Below, piece by piece: positions 50,785 to 59,887 of a DNA stretch of 64,000 bases. The notes below the pieces were generated by a model. That model was not told where the DNA came from. It did no database searches and saw only the letters and a list, made by a program, of their open reading frames with translations. Source of the stretch: Aporrectodea caliginosa (taxonomy: Eukaryota; Annelida; Clitellata; Crassiclitellata; Lumbricidae); contig JACEVL010006403.1 in the NCBI GenBank assembly GCA_020284085.1, positions 614,501 through 678,500 of the forward strand, read 5' to 3'. Positions within the stretch are counted from its first letter, which is position 1; each line of letters begins with the position of its first letter. Both the position numbers and the translations under genes were made by a program.

Positions 50785-50794
50785 GTCATCGTCA

Positions 50795-50826
<32 letters not shown>

Positions 50827-50935
50827 ATCGTCATCGTCATCGTCACCGTCGTCGTCGTCGTCGTCATCGTCGTCGTCGTCGTCATTGTCGTCATTGTCGT
50901 CATCATCATCACCATCTTCTTCTTCTTCAACTTCT
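50669..50935. repeat. (TCA/TCG)n trinucleotide array
   Basis: Starts about 20 bases after the exon 2 donor. Longer than its counterpart in B (about 61428-61560). Poly-S, poly-H and poly-T frames are artefacts. Confidence 0.95.
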
Positions 50936-51560
50936 TCTTCACGTTTGTTGTCGTTGTTGTTCCTGTTCTTCCTTTTCTACTCCTGATGATAAGGATGGTG
51001 ATGTTCATTTGATGATAATCATGGCAATGCGATGGTGACAATGATCGTGATGGTGATTATGACTGTGGTGGTGATAATGACGACGACGACGACGACGATT
51101 AAGCCATCTCACCTTCCCGCATCAGCGCAAACAATATCACGATTACTTATGGGCGATAAACCACCAGTAGACAATAGACCTCTCTCCATTGTGAGGTTCT
51201 TATTAAGCGTTGTAATGAGGTACATGAATGTGCAGAGCTTAGGGTGGTCCAAAATTAATTTGGAAAGTTCTATGTTTGAATTCATCATTACAGTCCATCT
51301 ATTAAAAGCATCCACATCGTGGTTGAAACGGTGATTGCAACCTGAGCTATACATGTAGTTAGGGTTTGCCCAAGTCGATCAAAGATATCGGGGTATAGGA
51401 TGATCCTGCCTTATTTCGAACGATCAAGAATCAATAGACCTACACAAACATAGCCAAACAAGTATTGTATAGTATTGACCGAAAATCTTCAATGAGATGA
51501 CTGTAACGGCGAAGTGAGTCAGCAATTTTAATGCGTAATGACAAAGTTTCCATCTATATA

Positions 51561-52110
51561 CAGTGGTGTGAAAATTATTAGAATCAAGCACGAAAATGTA
51601 TGTTTTTTAAGCAACTGATCTGCTTACTTACCGTTTTTGGTTTTCATGGTGTCAGTTTTCATGTTTTCATGTTTTCATGGTTTTCATGTCTTTTTCATGT
51701 TTTTCATGTTTTTTCAGGTTTTTCATGTTTTTCATGGTTTTTCATGTTTTTTCCATGTTTTTTCATGTTTTTTCATGTTTTCATGGTTTTCATGGTTTTC
51801 ATGGTGACATGAACCCCATAGAGAATCTGTGGATGATTGTGAAACGCCGCATTGCTGCGAGGAAACCCACTTCCAAAACTAAACTTATCGAGGCGCTAAT
51901 TGATGTTTGGCATCGGGACCCCGAAATAAGCAACATGTGTCCTAGACTCATTGAAGGAATGCCAAAACGCATTGCAAAACTCATCCAGGCTAAGGGGTTA
52001 TCCACCAAATATTAAATGTTGACTGATCTTTTACAGTTTCTGACTTAAAAGATAAAAAAGTAAAAATAATCACATTTTCGTGCTTGATTCTAATAATTTT
52101 CACACCACTG
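51561..52110 (+). mobile_element. Tc1/mariner element, internally deleted
   Basis: Perfect terminal inverted repeats of about 39 bases (from CAGTGGTGTGAAAATTATTA at 51561 and its complement ending at 52110), flanked by TA on both sides. The 3' part encodes a Tc1 transposase C terminus (DMNPIENLWMIVKRRIAARK, then MPKRIAKLIQAKGLSTKY and a stop), with the DLNPIENLW motif. The rest of the transposase is missing; in its place is a CATGTTTTT/CATGGTTTT tandem run (about 51650-51805). Segment B has an empty site near 62180. Confidence 0.93.
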
Positions 52111-52356
52111 TATGTAGCCAAGACATATCCTTGCCAGTGTTCAAGGCGGTAACAGCTCAAAGCGACTCATTACATAAGATGTTTTCAACGTTGCATTGAC
52201 CATCTACTTCAGGCTTCGTAGAGATATTACATCTATTATGCGGCGTCTAAAACTTCACACATTTGTAATAAATTACTTTATATTTTTAAGAACTGCACGT
52301 ATCAATATTTACGTAGTTGTTAACTTGACAAATAAAACAGTAACTGAACTTTGCAG

Positions 52357-52426
52357 ATTGTTCAGGAATATGAAAGGGCCATCATCTTCCGATTAGGTCG
52401 AGCGCTACCTGAAGCCAAAGGACCAG
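52357..52426 (+). pseudogene. STOM: Stomatin exon 3, segment A copy
   Basis: Identical in coding content to 62437-62506: IVQEYERAIIFRLGRALPEA then KGP plus one base, with TTTGCAG acceptor and GTAATA donor. The exon itself is undamaged. It is listed as a pseudogene because it follows the frameshifted exon 2 copy and is skipped or misread in any transcript that begins at 18659. Confidence 0.7.
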
Positions 52427-52515
52427 GTAATAACAGCACTCTTCTTCCACAACAACGCTAATAATAATAGGCCTAGCAGCAGCAGTAGCAGTAGCAGTAG
52501 CAGTAGTTGTAGTAG

Positions 52516-53560
52516 TGTGACAAAACTGGGGTTTCGCCTCAGGATGCGAGTGTAAGGCGCGTGTCGCTCAGGATGGGAGCGTAAGTACGACCTCCGTGTT
52601 ATTTCAGAGGGTTTCTGCTTCTGCCAGTCGACGGGCCCAGGCGATCAGTGTCACCCACCGAAGGATCAACGTCAAAGTTCTAAGACGATATTTATTCAAA
52701 CACACGACCCTCACAACAGGCCAAGCTAGCTTAAAGACTATCAGATCACCATACAACAAAGACCTCAGAACCTCCTTATATACCCAGCAGGGGTGAGGGG
52801 TATCGACCGACTGAGGGTCGCCTGCAGTAACACCGTCGCCCGACAGAGGGTGTCTCAAAGAGACCGCCGCCGGCCGGGAGAGGGTGTCTCAAAGGACCGC
52901 TGTCGGCCCGGAGAGGGTGTCTCAAAGAGACCGCTGCCGGCCCGGAGAGGGTGTCTCAAAGGATGCCGCCGGCGGGGGAGAGGGTCGCCCGACAGAGCAG
53001 CAGTCGCCAAGTCCAAGACAGCGGTCGGCGGGGGAGAGATAAGCGCCCGACAGACCGTGTGAAAGAGAAGACCACCCAAGCGCTAATGTCCGTCGAGTCG
53101 GCAGTCGGCGGGGGGGAAGAGGCAATAAAGACTCGAGGCGTGGGAAAGCAACGGTCGGTGAAAGAGAGATGGACTCAAGGCACCAGACCACCCAAATCGC
53201 CACACCCTACCCCGGCTACGATTCGATATGCCCTCATATCGAGTCCAAGCATAAAAATACACATGAAAGCTAAAGCGGCCAACGGGCCAAGTCCCTAAGA
53301 AAATCCTCTAGAAAAGTCTCTCGAAATTCGCGTGGCCAACGGGCCCAAAAAACAATATCACGCAAAGTCATACGCCCTAAAGTTCTCGGCAGAGTTCAGT
53401 CAATCAGCGCGGCTAATCGGAGTACCTGAAAAACGTAAAGTCTCTGCGCTCCATCAGAATGGCCAGCGGCCCAGAAAACTCGCTAGGCAACATAACAGCG
53501 GCCAACGGGCCAACACAAAAGCAAAAAGACATAACAATCATAACAACAATTGAGCCAATT
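52516..53560 (-). repeat. Probable 3' LTR and 3' untranslated part of the Gypsy element
   Basis: Outer edge inferred at TGTGACAAAACTGGGG, where A/B homology stops. A minus-strand AATAAA lies near 52688-52694 (GATATTTATTC on +), suggesting the R region. It holds tandem repeats: a 35-40-base unit with GAGAGGGTGTCTCAAAG at 52845-52965 (four copies) and recurring GGCCAACGGGCC words at 53277-53515. The inner LTR border and polypurine tract could not be placed, so the end is approximate. Confidence 0.5.
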
Positions 53561-53599
53561 CTCGGCGACACAAGCAATTAAGTAATCAGACTAAAAAGA

Positions 53600-53820
53600 A
53601 ATGGCCATGGTCTCTCGACGTCAGTGACGGAGGGCTTAGCGCGTCCCCAGACAAAAAGCGTCTGGGGGAAGGACAGGGAGGACAGCCATGGTCTCTCGAC
53701 GTCAGGGACGGAGGGCTTACGCATCCCCAGACAAAAAGCGTCTGGGGGAAGGACAGGGACCGTAACAGAGTCCGGGCCGACGAGGGCATCAGAGTCCGGG
53801 CCGACGAGGGCATCAGACAG
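53600..53820. repeat. Short tandem duplications downstream of pol
   Basis: A block of roughly 90 bases (ATGGTCTCTCGACGTCAG, ACGGAGGGCTTA, AGACAAAAAGCGTCTGGGGG) occurs twice at 53607-53758, and AGAGTCCGGGCCGACGAGG is duplicated at 53768-53815. They lie between the pol stop and the putative LTR. Confidence 0.8.
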
Positions 53821-53890
53821 CAGCACTCGGCGAAGGCGCTCACCATCGTTAGTCGCTTGTCCCTCGGAGACGCGCAGAGATCACGAGTCT

Positions 53891-56800
53891 CTAGCGGTAG
53901 CGGGCCGGTCGTTGAACCGCCCTCTTCGGACGCTGAGAGTTCTGACTGGCGTCCGGCATAGCGTCGATCAGGTCGTCGTTCGGAGCGGCGTTCTCGCTGG
54001 CATCTTGCAGGCCATCTTCGTAGCAAGGCCTGAGTTTATCGACGTGGACGACGATTGGCTTGGAGTGTGCGGTCTTTCGAAGCCGGTAGTTGACAAGGCC
54101 GAGGCGTTCGATCACCGTGAATGGGCCAGTGTACATGCGAGCCCACTTCGGACTCCGCCCCTGGTATCTGCGAGGCGTGTAATACCAGACGCGAGCACCA
54201 GGAGTAAACTCGGCTGGTCGCACCCTCAGGTCGTAGCCATGTTTCCGTCGCTCGGCTGCAACTCGTAAATGTTCGCGTACCAGGCGGTAGGAACTCTCCA
54301 TTCGCTCAGCAAAGCCTCGGGTGTAGGACGTGTAGGTAGCGTCGGCACGCTCACTGTTCGGGGGTCGCCCGTAGACAAGGTCAATTGGCGCCCTCGTCTC
54401 ACGACCAAACATCAAGTAGTTGGGCGTAAAGCCCGTGGCTTCGTGCAGTGAAGCCCGGTAGGCGGCGAGGACATGGGGGAGGACCTCGTCCCAATCGCGC
54501 TGATGGCTGCTAATAACCTTCCCCAGCATGGCGTTCATGGTCCGGTGAAAGCGCTCGATTAAACCGTTACAACTAGGGTGATAGCTGGAGGTCCTTACTT
54601 TATCAATCCCGAGTAACCGGCATAGCTCCCGAAATAAATTTCCCTCAAAGTTGGTTCCTTGATCCGTCAAAATTTGAAGGGGCGCCCCATACCTGACAAT
54701 CACATTTTCTACCAAGGCCCGGGCCACCGAGGTCGCCTCCTGATTCGCCATCGGAATGGCCTCTACAAATTTAGAGAATCCATCCATGACAGTCAAAATG
54801 TAGATGTGGCCCCGCCTACTTCTAGGATGGGGACCCGTGATGTCAATACTAAGCCGCTCCCACGGCTCTCCGCAGGGCAACGGCTGTAAAGGACCCTGCC
54901 TCGGGGGAAGTCCTCGGTGGTACTGATTACAGGGGGAACATCGCTTGCAATACCGCCTAACATCCCCTGACCAGCCCACCCAGTATGCTCGGCGTCTCAC
55001 CTGCCATCGCGTTCGGCGAACGCCCAAGTGACCTCCCGTTAAACCAGTGTGAGCGAGCTTCAAGAACTCTTCCCTCTTACTCCGGGGGACTAATACCTGG
55101 TCCACTCCCTCGGGTGTCTGTCGATAAATTACCTGATCTCTCATGCACAATCTATCCCGCTGAAACCAATAAATCTTCACTGCCTCGCTCTCTTGGAGGA
55201 TCTCTACAAGGTCGGGTGCTTCAGCCCCGTCTTCTAACCAGGCGCGCACTATACTCATATCCGGGTCATCTCGCTGGGCCCTCTCCATAGAGTTCATCGG
55301 ATCGGCATCAGCGATCGGCGGAGGCAGATCAGACGCCACAGTCACCGCGGCCACCGTCACCGTATCTTCCCATCCGCACTGGCGGCACGGGCGACGCGAA
55401 AGTGCGTCGGCGTTTCCATGTTTCCGGCCAGGCCGGTGAAGTACCTGGAACTCAAATTCGGCGAGGCGTTCCAGCCAACGCCCCTGCTGACCAATGGGCT
55501 CCGGCGTGCGCTGCAGCCATTGCAGAGCAGCATGGTCCGTCCTCAGGACGAACGGGCGTCCCAGCAAATATTGCCTGTACGACTTAGTGAAATGCACCAC
55601 CGCTAACAATTCCTTACGGGTAACGCAATAATTCACTTCCGCGGTCGACAAGAGGCGACTCCCATACGCGATCACGCGTTCCTCGCCCTCAATCTGCTGT
55701 GACAGTACTGCGCCTATGCCCACGTCGCACGCATCACAATCTAGCACATAAGTGCCTTCGTCCCTAGGCAATGCAAGAATCGGGGCGGTCGTCAGAGCAG
55801 TCTTTAATCTGTCAAACGTTTCCTGGCAGATATCGTCCCAGGCGAACATCCTACCTTTCTTGGTCAAGGCGAACAGCGGCGCCGCCACTGTCGAAAATTC
55901 TCTCACAAATCGACGGTAATACGAGCATAGTCCTAGGAAGGCCCGTACGTCTCGTAACTTCTGGGGAATCGGCCACTCTATCACGTCCCGTATCTTCGAT
56001 GGGTCCATTGCCACTCCTTCCGGCGTCACTATGTGACCTAGGAAACTCACGCTCCTACGCAGTAACTGACACTTACTCGGCTTTAATTTCAAGTTAGCGC
56101 CTCGCAGTCTCTGAAACACTTGCTCCAGCCGGTCTAAGTGCTGCTCCGGTGTCTTCCCAAAGATAATAACATCGTCCAAGTAGACTAAGCAGACCTCAAA
56201 ATTTAGCCCTGACAAAACAATATCCATCAGGCGCTGAAAAGTCGCTGGCGCATTACATAGGCCAAACGGCATCACTTTCCATCTAAAAATGCCCCTTCGC
56301 GTAACAAACGCGGTCTTGTCTGCGTCTCTCGGTTCCATAGCTACTTGGTGGTACCCGCTTCTCAGATCCAGCGTGCTAAACCAACCTCCGCCTGCAAGCG
56401 CGTCTAGGCATTCGTCTATCCTAGGCAGCGGATACGAATCCTTCCGTGTTCGGTCGTTTAATTGACGGTAGTCAATGCAAAATCTTAGCGAGCCGTCCTT
56501 CTTGCGTGCCAACACAACATTCGCGGCCCACTCGCTTACAGCAGGTTCAATAATTCCATCAGCTAACATACTGTCCAATTGATTATCGATCGTAACTCTA
56601 TGCGGCAGCGGCTGTCGTCTTAATGGCTGTCTCACGGGGCGCGCATCTCCCGTCTCTATCTTATGCGTGCACACAGATGTCTTACCTAAATCGCGGTCAG
56701 TCACAGAAAAGACATCCCCATATTCTATCAGTAAAGCGCTCAAGCGTTGCCTAATCTCAGGCGGCACTTCTTCGGGCAAATCCGCGAGCAATTTCTCACT

Positions 56801-57292
56801 CGGCGAGGCTTGGTCAACCGCGTCTCTATTCTCGCGATTTCTCTCGCTTATCTCTACCTGTACCGGGTGCAATTCCCCTAAGGGTCGATCCTTAGGCAGT
56901 CGGACGGGGTCTTCGCTTAAATTTACCACCCTTACCCGGGCATCTGCGTGGTCTCCAACAACTACTCGGGCGAGATGGACCCCGGGTTGGATCTCCCTAG
57001 CCTCCGTCATCCAGGCTGGTGCTACAGTCGTTAGATCCCCGTACATTGTCTTAATCGGAATATCCCTCTGGGACTTGGGGGCTACCAATACCTCCTCGGC
57101 AACGATCACGCGCCGGCACCAAATAGACCCATTACCTTTCACCAGGGAGATACGCCTGCGTCTCACAAATAGGGATCCCATACCAAATCCTAAGCGGCAG
57201 CGATGTTCTCTCAGCCAGTCCATACCTAACATGGGCTCGGAAATTTGATCAGAAACCAGAAAGGAAGTATGAATACAGTGTCGATCAGGCAA
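53891..57292 (-). CDS. pol: Gypsy pol remnant: RT, RNase H, integrase
   Basis: A 1133-codon open frame; its upstream end is a frame boundary, not a start codon. Residues 1-60 are the protease C-terminal edge (LGMDWL at 22-27). The reverse transcriptase has LDLRSGYHQ (D309) and YLDD (371-374). RNase H has D518/D520, E561 and TDH (D586). The integrase zinc finger uses H748, H755, C785 and C788, and its catalytic triad is D817, D877 and E913 (D,D-35-E spacing). A YTGPFTV motif near the C terminus resembles the GPY/F module. RT through integrase look intact, implying a fairly young insertion, but the protease core is missing, so the polyprotein could not self-process. Confidence 0.93.
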   Translation of the reverse strand: MPDRHCIHTSFLVSDQISEPMLGMDWLREHRCRLGFGMGSLFVRRRRISLVKGNGSIWCRRVIVAEEVLVAPKSQRDIPIKTMYGDLTTVAPAWMTEAREIQPGVHLARVVVGDHADARVRVVNLSEDPVRLPKDRPLGELHPVQVEISERNRENRDAVDQASPSEKLLADLPEEVPPEIRQRLSALLIEYGDVFSVTDRDLGKTSVCTHKIETGDARPVRQPLRRQPLPHRVTIDNQLDSMLADGIIEPAVSEWAANVVLARKKDGSLRFCIDYRQLNDRTRKDSYPLPRIDECLDALAGGGWFSTLDLRSGYHQVAMEPRDADKTAFVTRRGIFRWKVMPFGLCNAPATFQRLMDIVLSGLNFEVCLVYLDDVIIFGKTPEQHLDRLEQVFQRLRGANLKLKPSKCQLLRRSVSFLGHIVTPEGVAMDPSKIRDVIEWPIPQKLRDVRAFLGLCSYYRRFVREFSTVAAPLFALTKKGRMFAWDDICQETFDRLKTALTTAPILALPRDEGTYVLDCDACDVGIGAVLSQQIEGEERVIAYGSRLLSTAEVNYCVTRKELLAVVHFTKSYRQYLLGRPFVLRTDHAALQWLQRTPEPIGQQGRWLERLAEFEFQVLHRPGRKHGNADALSRRPCRQCGWEDTVTVAAVTVASDLPPPIADADPMNSMERAQRDDPDMSIVRAWLEDGAEAPDLVEILQESEAVKIYWFQRDRLCMRDQVIYRQTPEGVDQVLVPRSKREEFLKLAHTGLTGGHLGVRRTRWQVRRRAYWVGWSGDVRRYCKRCSPCNQYHRGLPPRQGPLQPLPCGEPWERLSIDITGPHPRSRRGHIYILTVMDGFSKFVEAIPMANQEATSVARALVENVIVRYGAPLQILTDQGTNFEGNLFRELCRLLGIDKVRTSSYHPSCNGLIERFHRTMNAMLGKVISSHQRDWDEVLPHVLAAYRASLHEATGFTPNYLMFGRETRAPIDLVYGRPPNSERADATYTSYTRGFAERMESSYRLVREHLRVAAERRKHGYDLRVRPAEFTPGARVWYYTPRRYQGRSPKWARMYTGPFTVIERLGLVNYRLRKTAHSKPIVVHVDKLRPCYEDGLQDASENAAPNDDLIDAMPDASQNSQRPKRAVQRPARYR

Positions 57293-57744
57293 AGCTGCGG
57301 TCGTCCGTTGATTTCTCCGCGGATGTAGACTGCGTTGTTCGTAGCACGGTCCGGCATTCTTGGGCGCGTCGTATGGTTCATGACCACCGGGTTCGGTGGC
57401 GTCGAAGCATCGGGCTCGGTCATCTCGGTCTGGCGATTCTGGCGATTCTGGTATCGGCGATCTCGTCGGCAGTTACGGGCAATGTGACCGGCTCGTCCGC
57501 AGTTGAAGCAGGTCACTTCGCGTCGCTGATTCTCCGGAGGGCCTGGGCGGTCTCGCTCAGGTCGGATTTCATGACTCGGTTCGTCGGTCGTAGGAGGGCT
57601 TCGGCGTAGCACGCGGAATTGCTCGTCCATTCTTTTCTCTATGTCTTGCTGCCATTTCCGCTGCTCATCTCGCTGAGTGTTCAAGAAGCGGTCCATCTGA
57701 GCCTGAAGCTGGGCGCTCAGATCGGTCTCTTGCGTCCCTCGCAC
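57277..57744 (-). pseudogene. gag: Gypsy gag C-terminal fragment with nucleocapsid zinc knuckle
   Basis: Minus frame with a glutamine- and arginine-rich stretch, one CCHC knuckle (C79, C82, H87, C92 counted from the frame edge; CFNCGRAGHIARNC), then the start of protease: NGRPQLCLIDT. Right after Asp-Thr of the protease active site the frame changes to unrelated residues and stops, because most of protease is deleted. The amino-terminal gag is cut off at the segment B junction. Confidence 0.88.
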
Positions 57745-57789
57745 TCAGTCTGTAATGTTATGTTCATGCACGAAATGTAGTCGGTACTG

Positions 57790-58125
57790 AACACTACTAT
57801 GACAGATTTTAAGAACTACTATGACAGATTTTAAGAACTACTATGACAGATTTTAAGAACTACTATGATAGATTTTAAGAACTAATATGACAGATTTTAA
57901 GAACTACTATGACAGATTTTAAGAACTACTATGACAGATTTTAAGAACTACTATGACAGATTTTAAGAACTCCTATGACAGATTTTAAGAACTACTATGA
58001 CAGATTTTAAGAACTACTATGACAGATTTTAAGAACTACTATGACAGATTTTAAGAACTACTATGACAGATTTTAAGAACTACTATGACAGATTTTAAGA
58101 ACTACTATGACGATTTTGAGAATTT
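57790..58125. repeat. 22-bp minisatellite, about 15 units (segment B)
   Basis: Same AACTACTATGACAGATTTTA AG unit as in A but about three times as many copies. Rare variants include GATAGA, AACTAATATG and AACTCCTATG. Confidence 0.95.
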
Positions 58126-59573
58126 TACATATTGCAGAGTTTTAGTGTACTGTATAGGGAAACGGAAAGAAAGCCCAGAAAGCTTTAAATTTGTAGAGCG
58201 CAGTTGAAAGAACTCTAAAACTGGCTGTGAAGTGTGAACTGTCTAAGGGGTCAAGAAGAGAATGTTCAACTTACGTTTGCAAGGGTTTTAAAATCTGCCT
58301 TATAAGCAACTCATCTTCTTCTCTCACTTATCCTCTGGCGACCGCATTTTTTCACTTAGCATATATCTCTGGACATTGGACAACCTCTGTGACACGACAC
58401 AGCGCTCGTGAGTAAGCTGGTGTCTAGCGCATAATAAGCTTTTGAGTAGTATTACTTTGGAAATAAATCAATTTCACTTGTTCTATATTGCTTAGGATTT
58501 GTGCTGAAATCATAGACCCCTTAAATTACCTGAAATGCATGAAAATACCTGGCCTCTTCCGCTCTTGCACGCAGAAGCGGCAGAAGTGGTAGTCCCAGTT
58601 ATCGTCTATTTTTTCTAGATTATTTCTGCGATAGTTTTCTTCGATTTGCAACACTTACAGAATGTTCCATGAAAGCAGATGAGACACAATTGATTTCGTT
58701 GTCGTCCGAAAACGAACATCGAAAATTATGATCCATTGCCATGAGAAAATGAGTTTATGGCAACAGTCGAGACAAAGGAACACGTAGACAGACGCACACA
58801 TAGGCATAGGCGGACAAACACGCAGACACGGGAGATTAGAATGTATGGCTTTTCCAGACACAGAAATATAAACTAATGGAAAGACGAGGAATAAGTTTAA
58901 GCTGAAGCATTGTGAATGGTAAAAGGATTCTGGACAGATGTCACTGAGATGTGTCAAAATTCCTCTCAAAGAACAAAAATTTATCTAAAATTTTATTACA
59001 GATACGTTCATGTAGTTGAAAACGTTAGACCAACTTCGTATTTACTGTCAGAGTAATCATCCCGTGGTTAGACAGGGAATTTATATGGCGCCCTCATGTA
59101 AAAGAAAAATCGCCAGTAGAAGACGTATTGCACACTAAGAGTCGCGTGTTCTTCTGTAGTCGAGCGATATGCTTGGAAGGTAGAGAAAGACCATGTCAGT
59201 AGACGCACGCAGACACGTATCACATACGTGGGTGATCAGTGACTCCGTGACAGAGTAGAATTTTTGAGGTTATAAATTGTTCGCCAGATGCTGATAGTCT
59301 GTGAGTTAAAGACTTGCGTCGCTGTGGCTCTCAGGAAAAGTCTTTCATTTTCACATCGTATGTAAACAAAAGTCATCAGACAGTCACGCGAGAAGTTGAG
59401 TGAAGATAGAGATGTTTGTATGACTTCTTTTGTAAGACTTCTGTAAGACTTCTGCAGATGCAATGATAACGTCGAGAACTTGTAGAAAAAATAACAGGTA
59501 CTAACAGAAGAGCCCCTAAGAGTAGGCCTATCAACGTATAAACGACAAGCAGTGGTTAAATTAAGTCGGCGTT
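58126..59573. other. Shared intron sequence of segment B
   Basis: Counterpart of 36113-37501 in A with point changes and small indels. Minus frames at 58655-58969 and 59236-59595 exist in both copies in decayed form and match nothing recognised. Confidence 0.6.
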
Positions 59574-59635
59574 GAGGATCCGCAAACTGAACCATGAGAG
59601 ATCTGCCACCTAAAAGAGAGGATCCGTCACCTAAA
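59574..59635. repeat. Seed-like trace of the 24-bp satellite unit
   Basis: GAGGATCCGCAAACTGAACC ATGAGAGATCTGCCACC follows the same anchor (AAACGACAAGCAGTGGTTAAA) that precedes the giant array in A. It resembles about one and a half diverged units. A further GAGAGGATCCGTCACCTAA may be another half unit. Confidence 0.7.
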
Positions 59636-59646
59636 TGTGATTTCGG

Positions 59647-59880
59647 TAAGTAGCGGCGCCAGGATTTCAGGAAGTTGGGGCTAAAACCTCTACTTTAACC
59701 CTAGGCTGCGTTATGACAGCTGGAGTAGATCAATAAACGAAAAAAAAATACAATATTCCTTTTCCCTTTCTCCCCTCCTGTCTGGCATTGGCAGTGATTT
59801 CCCACTTTTGTTGGGGGGAGGGGCTGAGCCGCCAATAGGGGGCTTCAGCCCACCCCACCCCCATGCTGACGCCGCCACTT
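59647..59880. mobile_element. MITE present only in segment B
   Basis: Ends TAAGTAGCGGCGCCAGGAT and the inverse of AAGTGGCGGCGTCAGCAT form terminal inverted repeats, flanked by ATTTCGG on both sides (59640-59646 and 59881-59887). 234 bp with a G-rich core. Absent from A. The 7-8-bp duplication suggests a hAT-like origin. Confidence 0.75.
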
Positions 59881-59887
59881 ATTTCGG

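Larger units (their letters stand above)
35983..52515. repeat. Segment A of the A/B duplication
   Basis: Homology with segment B (57746-62590) starts abruptly at CAGTCTGTAATGTTATG, preceded by the 39-bp array here and by Gypsy gag in B. It can be followed through 36000-37500, a short piece at 38155-38240, and 49260-52515 (stomatin exons 2 and 3, GAT/TCA triplet arrays). A-only material: LINE insertion 37502-38155, the 24-bp satellite and the Tc1-like element. Confidence 0.93.
52516..57744 (-). mobile_element. Ty3/Gypsy LTR retrotransposon, truncated and deleted
   Basis: Minus-strand element with partial gag, pol (deleted protease, RT, RNase H, integrase) and an apparent 3' LTR at the low-coordinate end. 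No 5' LTR, primer-binding site or gag N terminus is present: the gag frame runs open to 57744 and meets segment B directly, with a TGA in the flank. Base composition is GC-richer than the surroundings. No envelope-like frame was seen. Defective; it would need help in trans even if transcribed. Confidence 0.93.

Noticed and set aside
50480..51041. Ser-rich or His-rich ORFs of 130-172 aa as proteins
   Set aside because: They combine the real stomatin exon 2 with the adjacent intronic TCA/TCG array.
50509..52426. Segment A exons as mutually exclusive functional stomatin exons
   Set aside because: A 1-base deletion puts exon 2 out of frame with exon 1 and leads to a stop in exon 3.
53560..53890. 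Envelope gene of the Gypsy element
   Set aside because: Only about 330 bases of repetitive non-coding sequence separate the pol stop from the putative LTR.
53624..54268. 214-aa + strand ORF and other + strand ORFs over 53.6-57.3 kb
   Set aside because: Antisense shadows of the Gypsy pol frame or of its tandem repeats.
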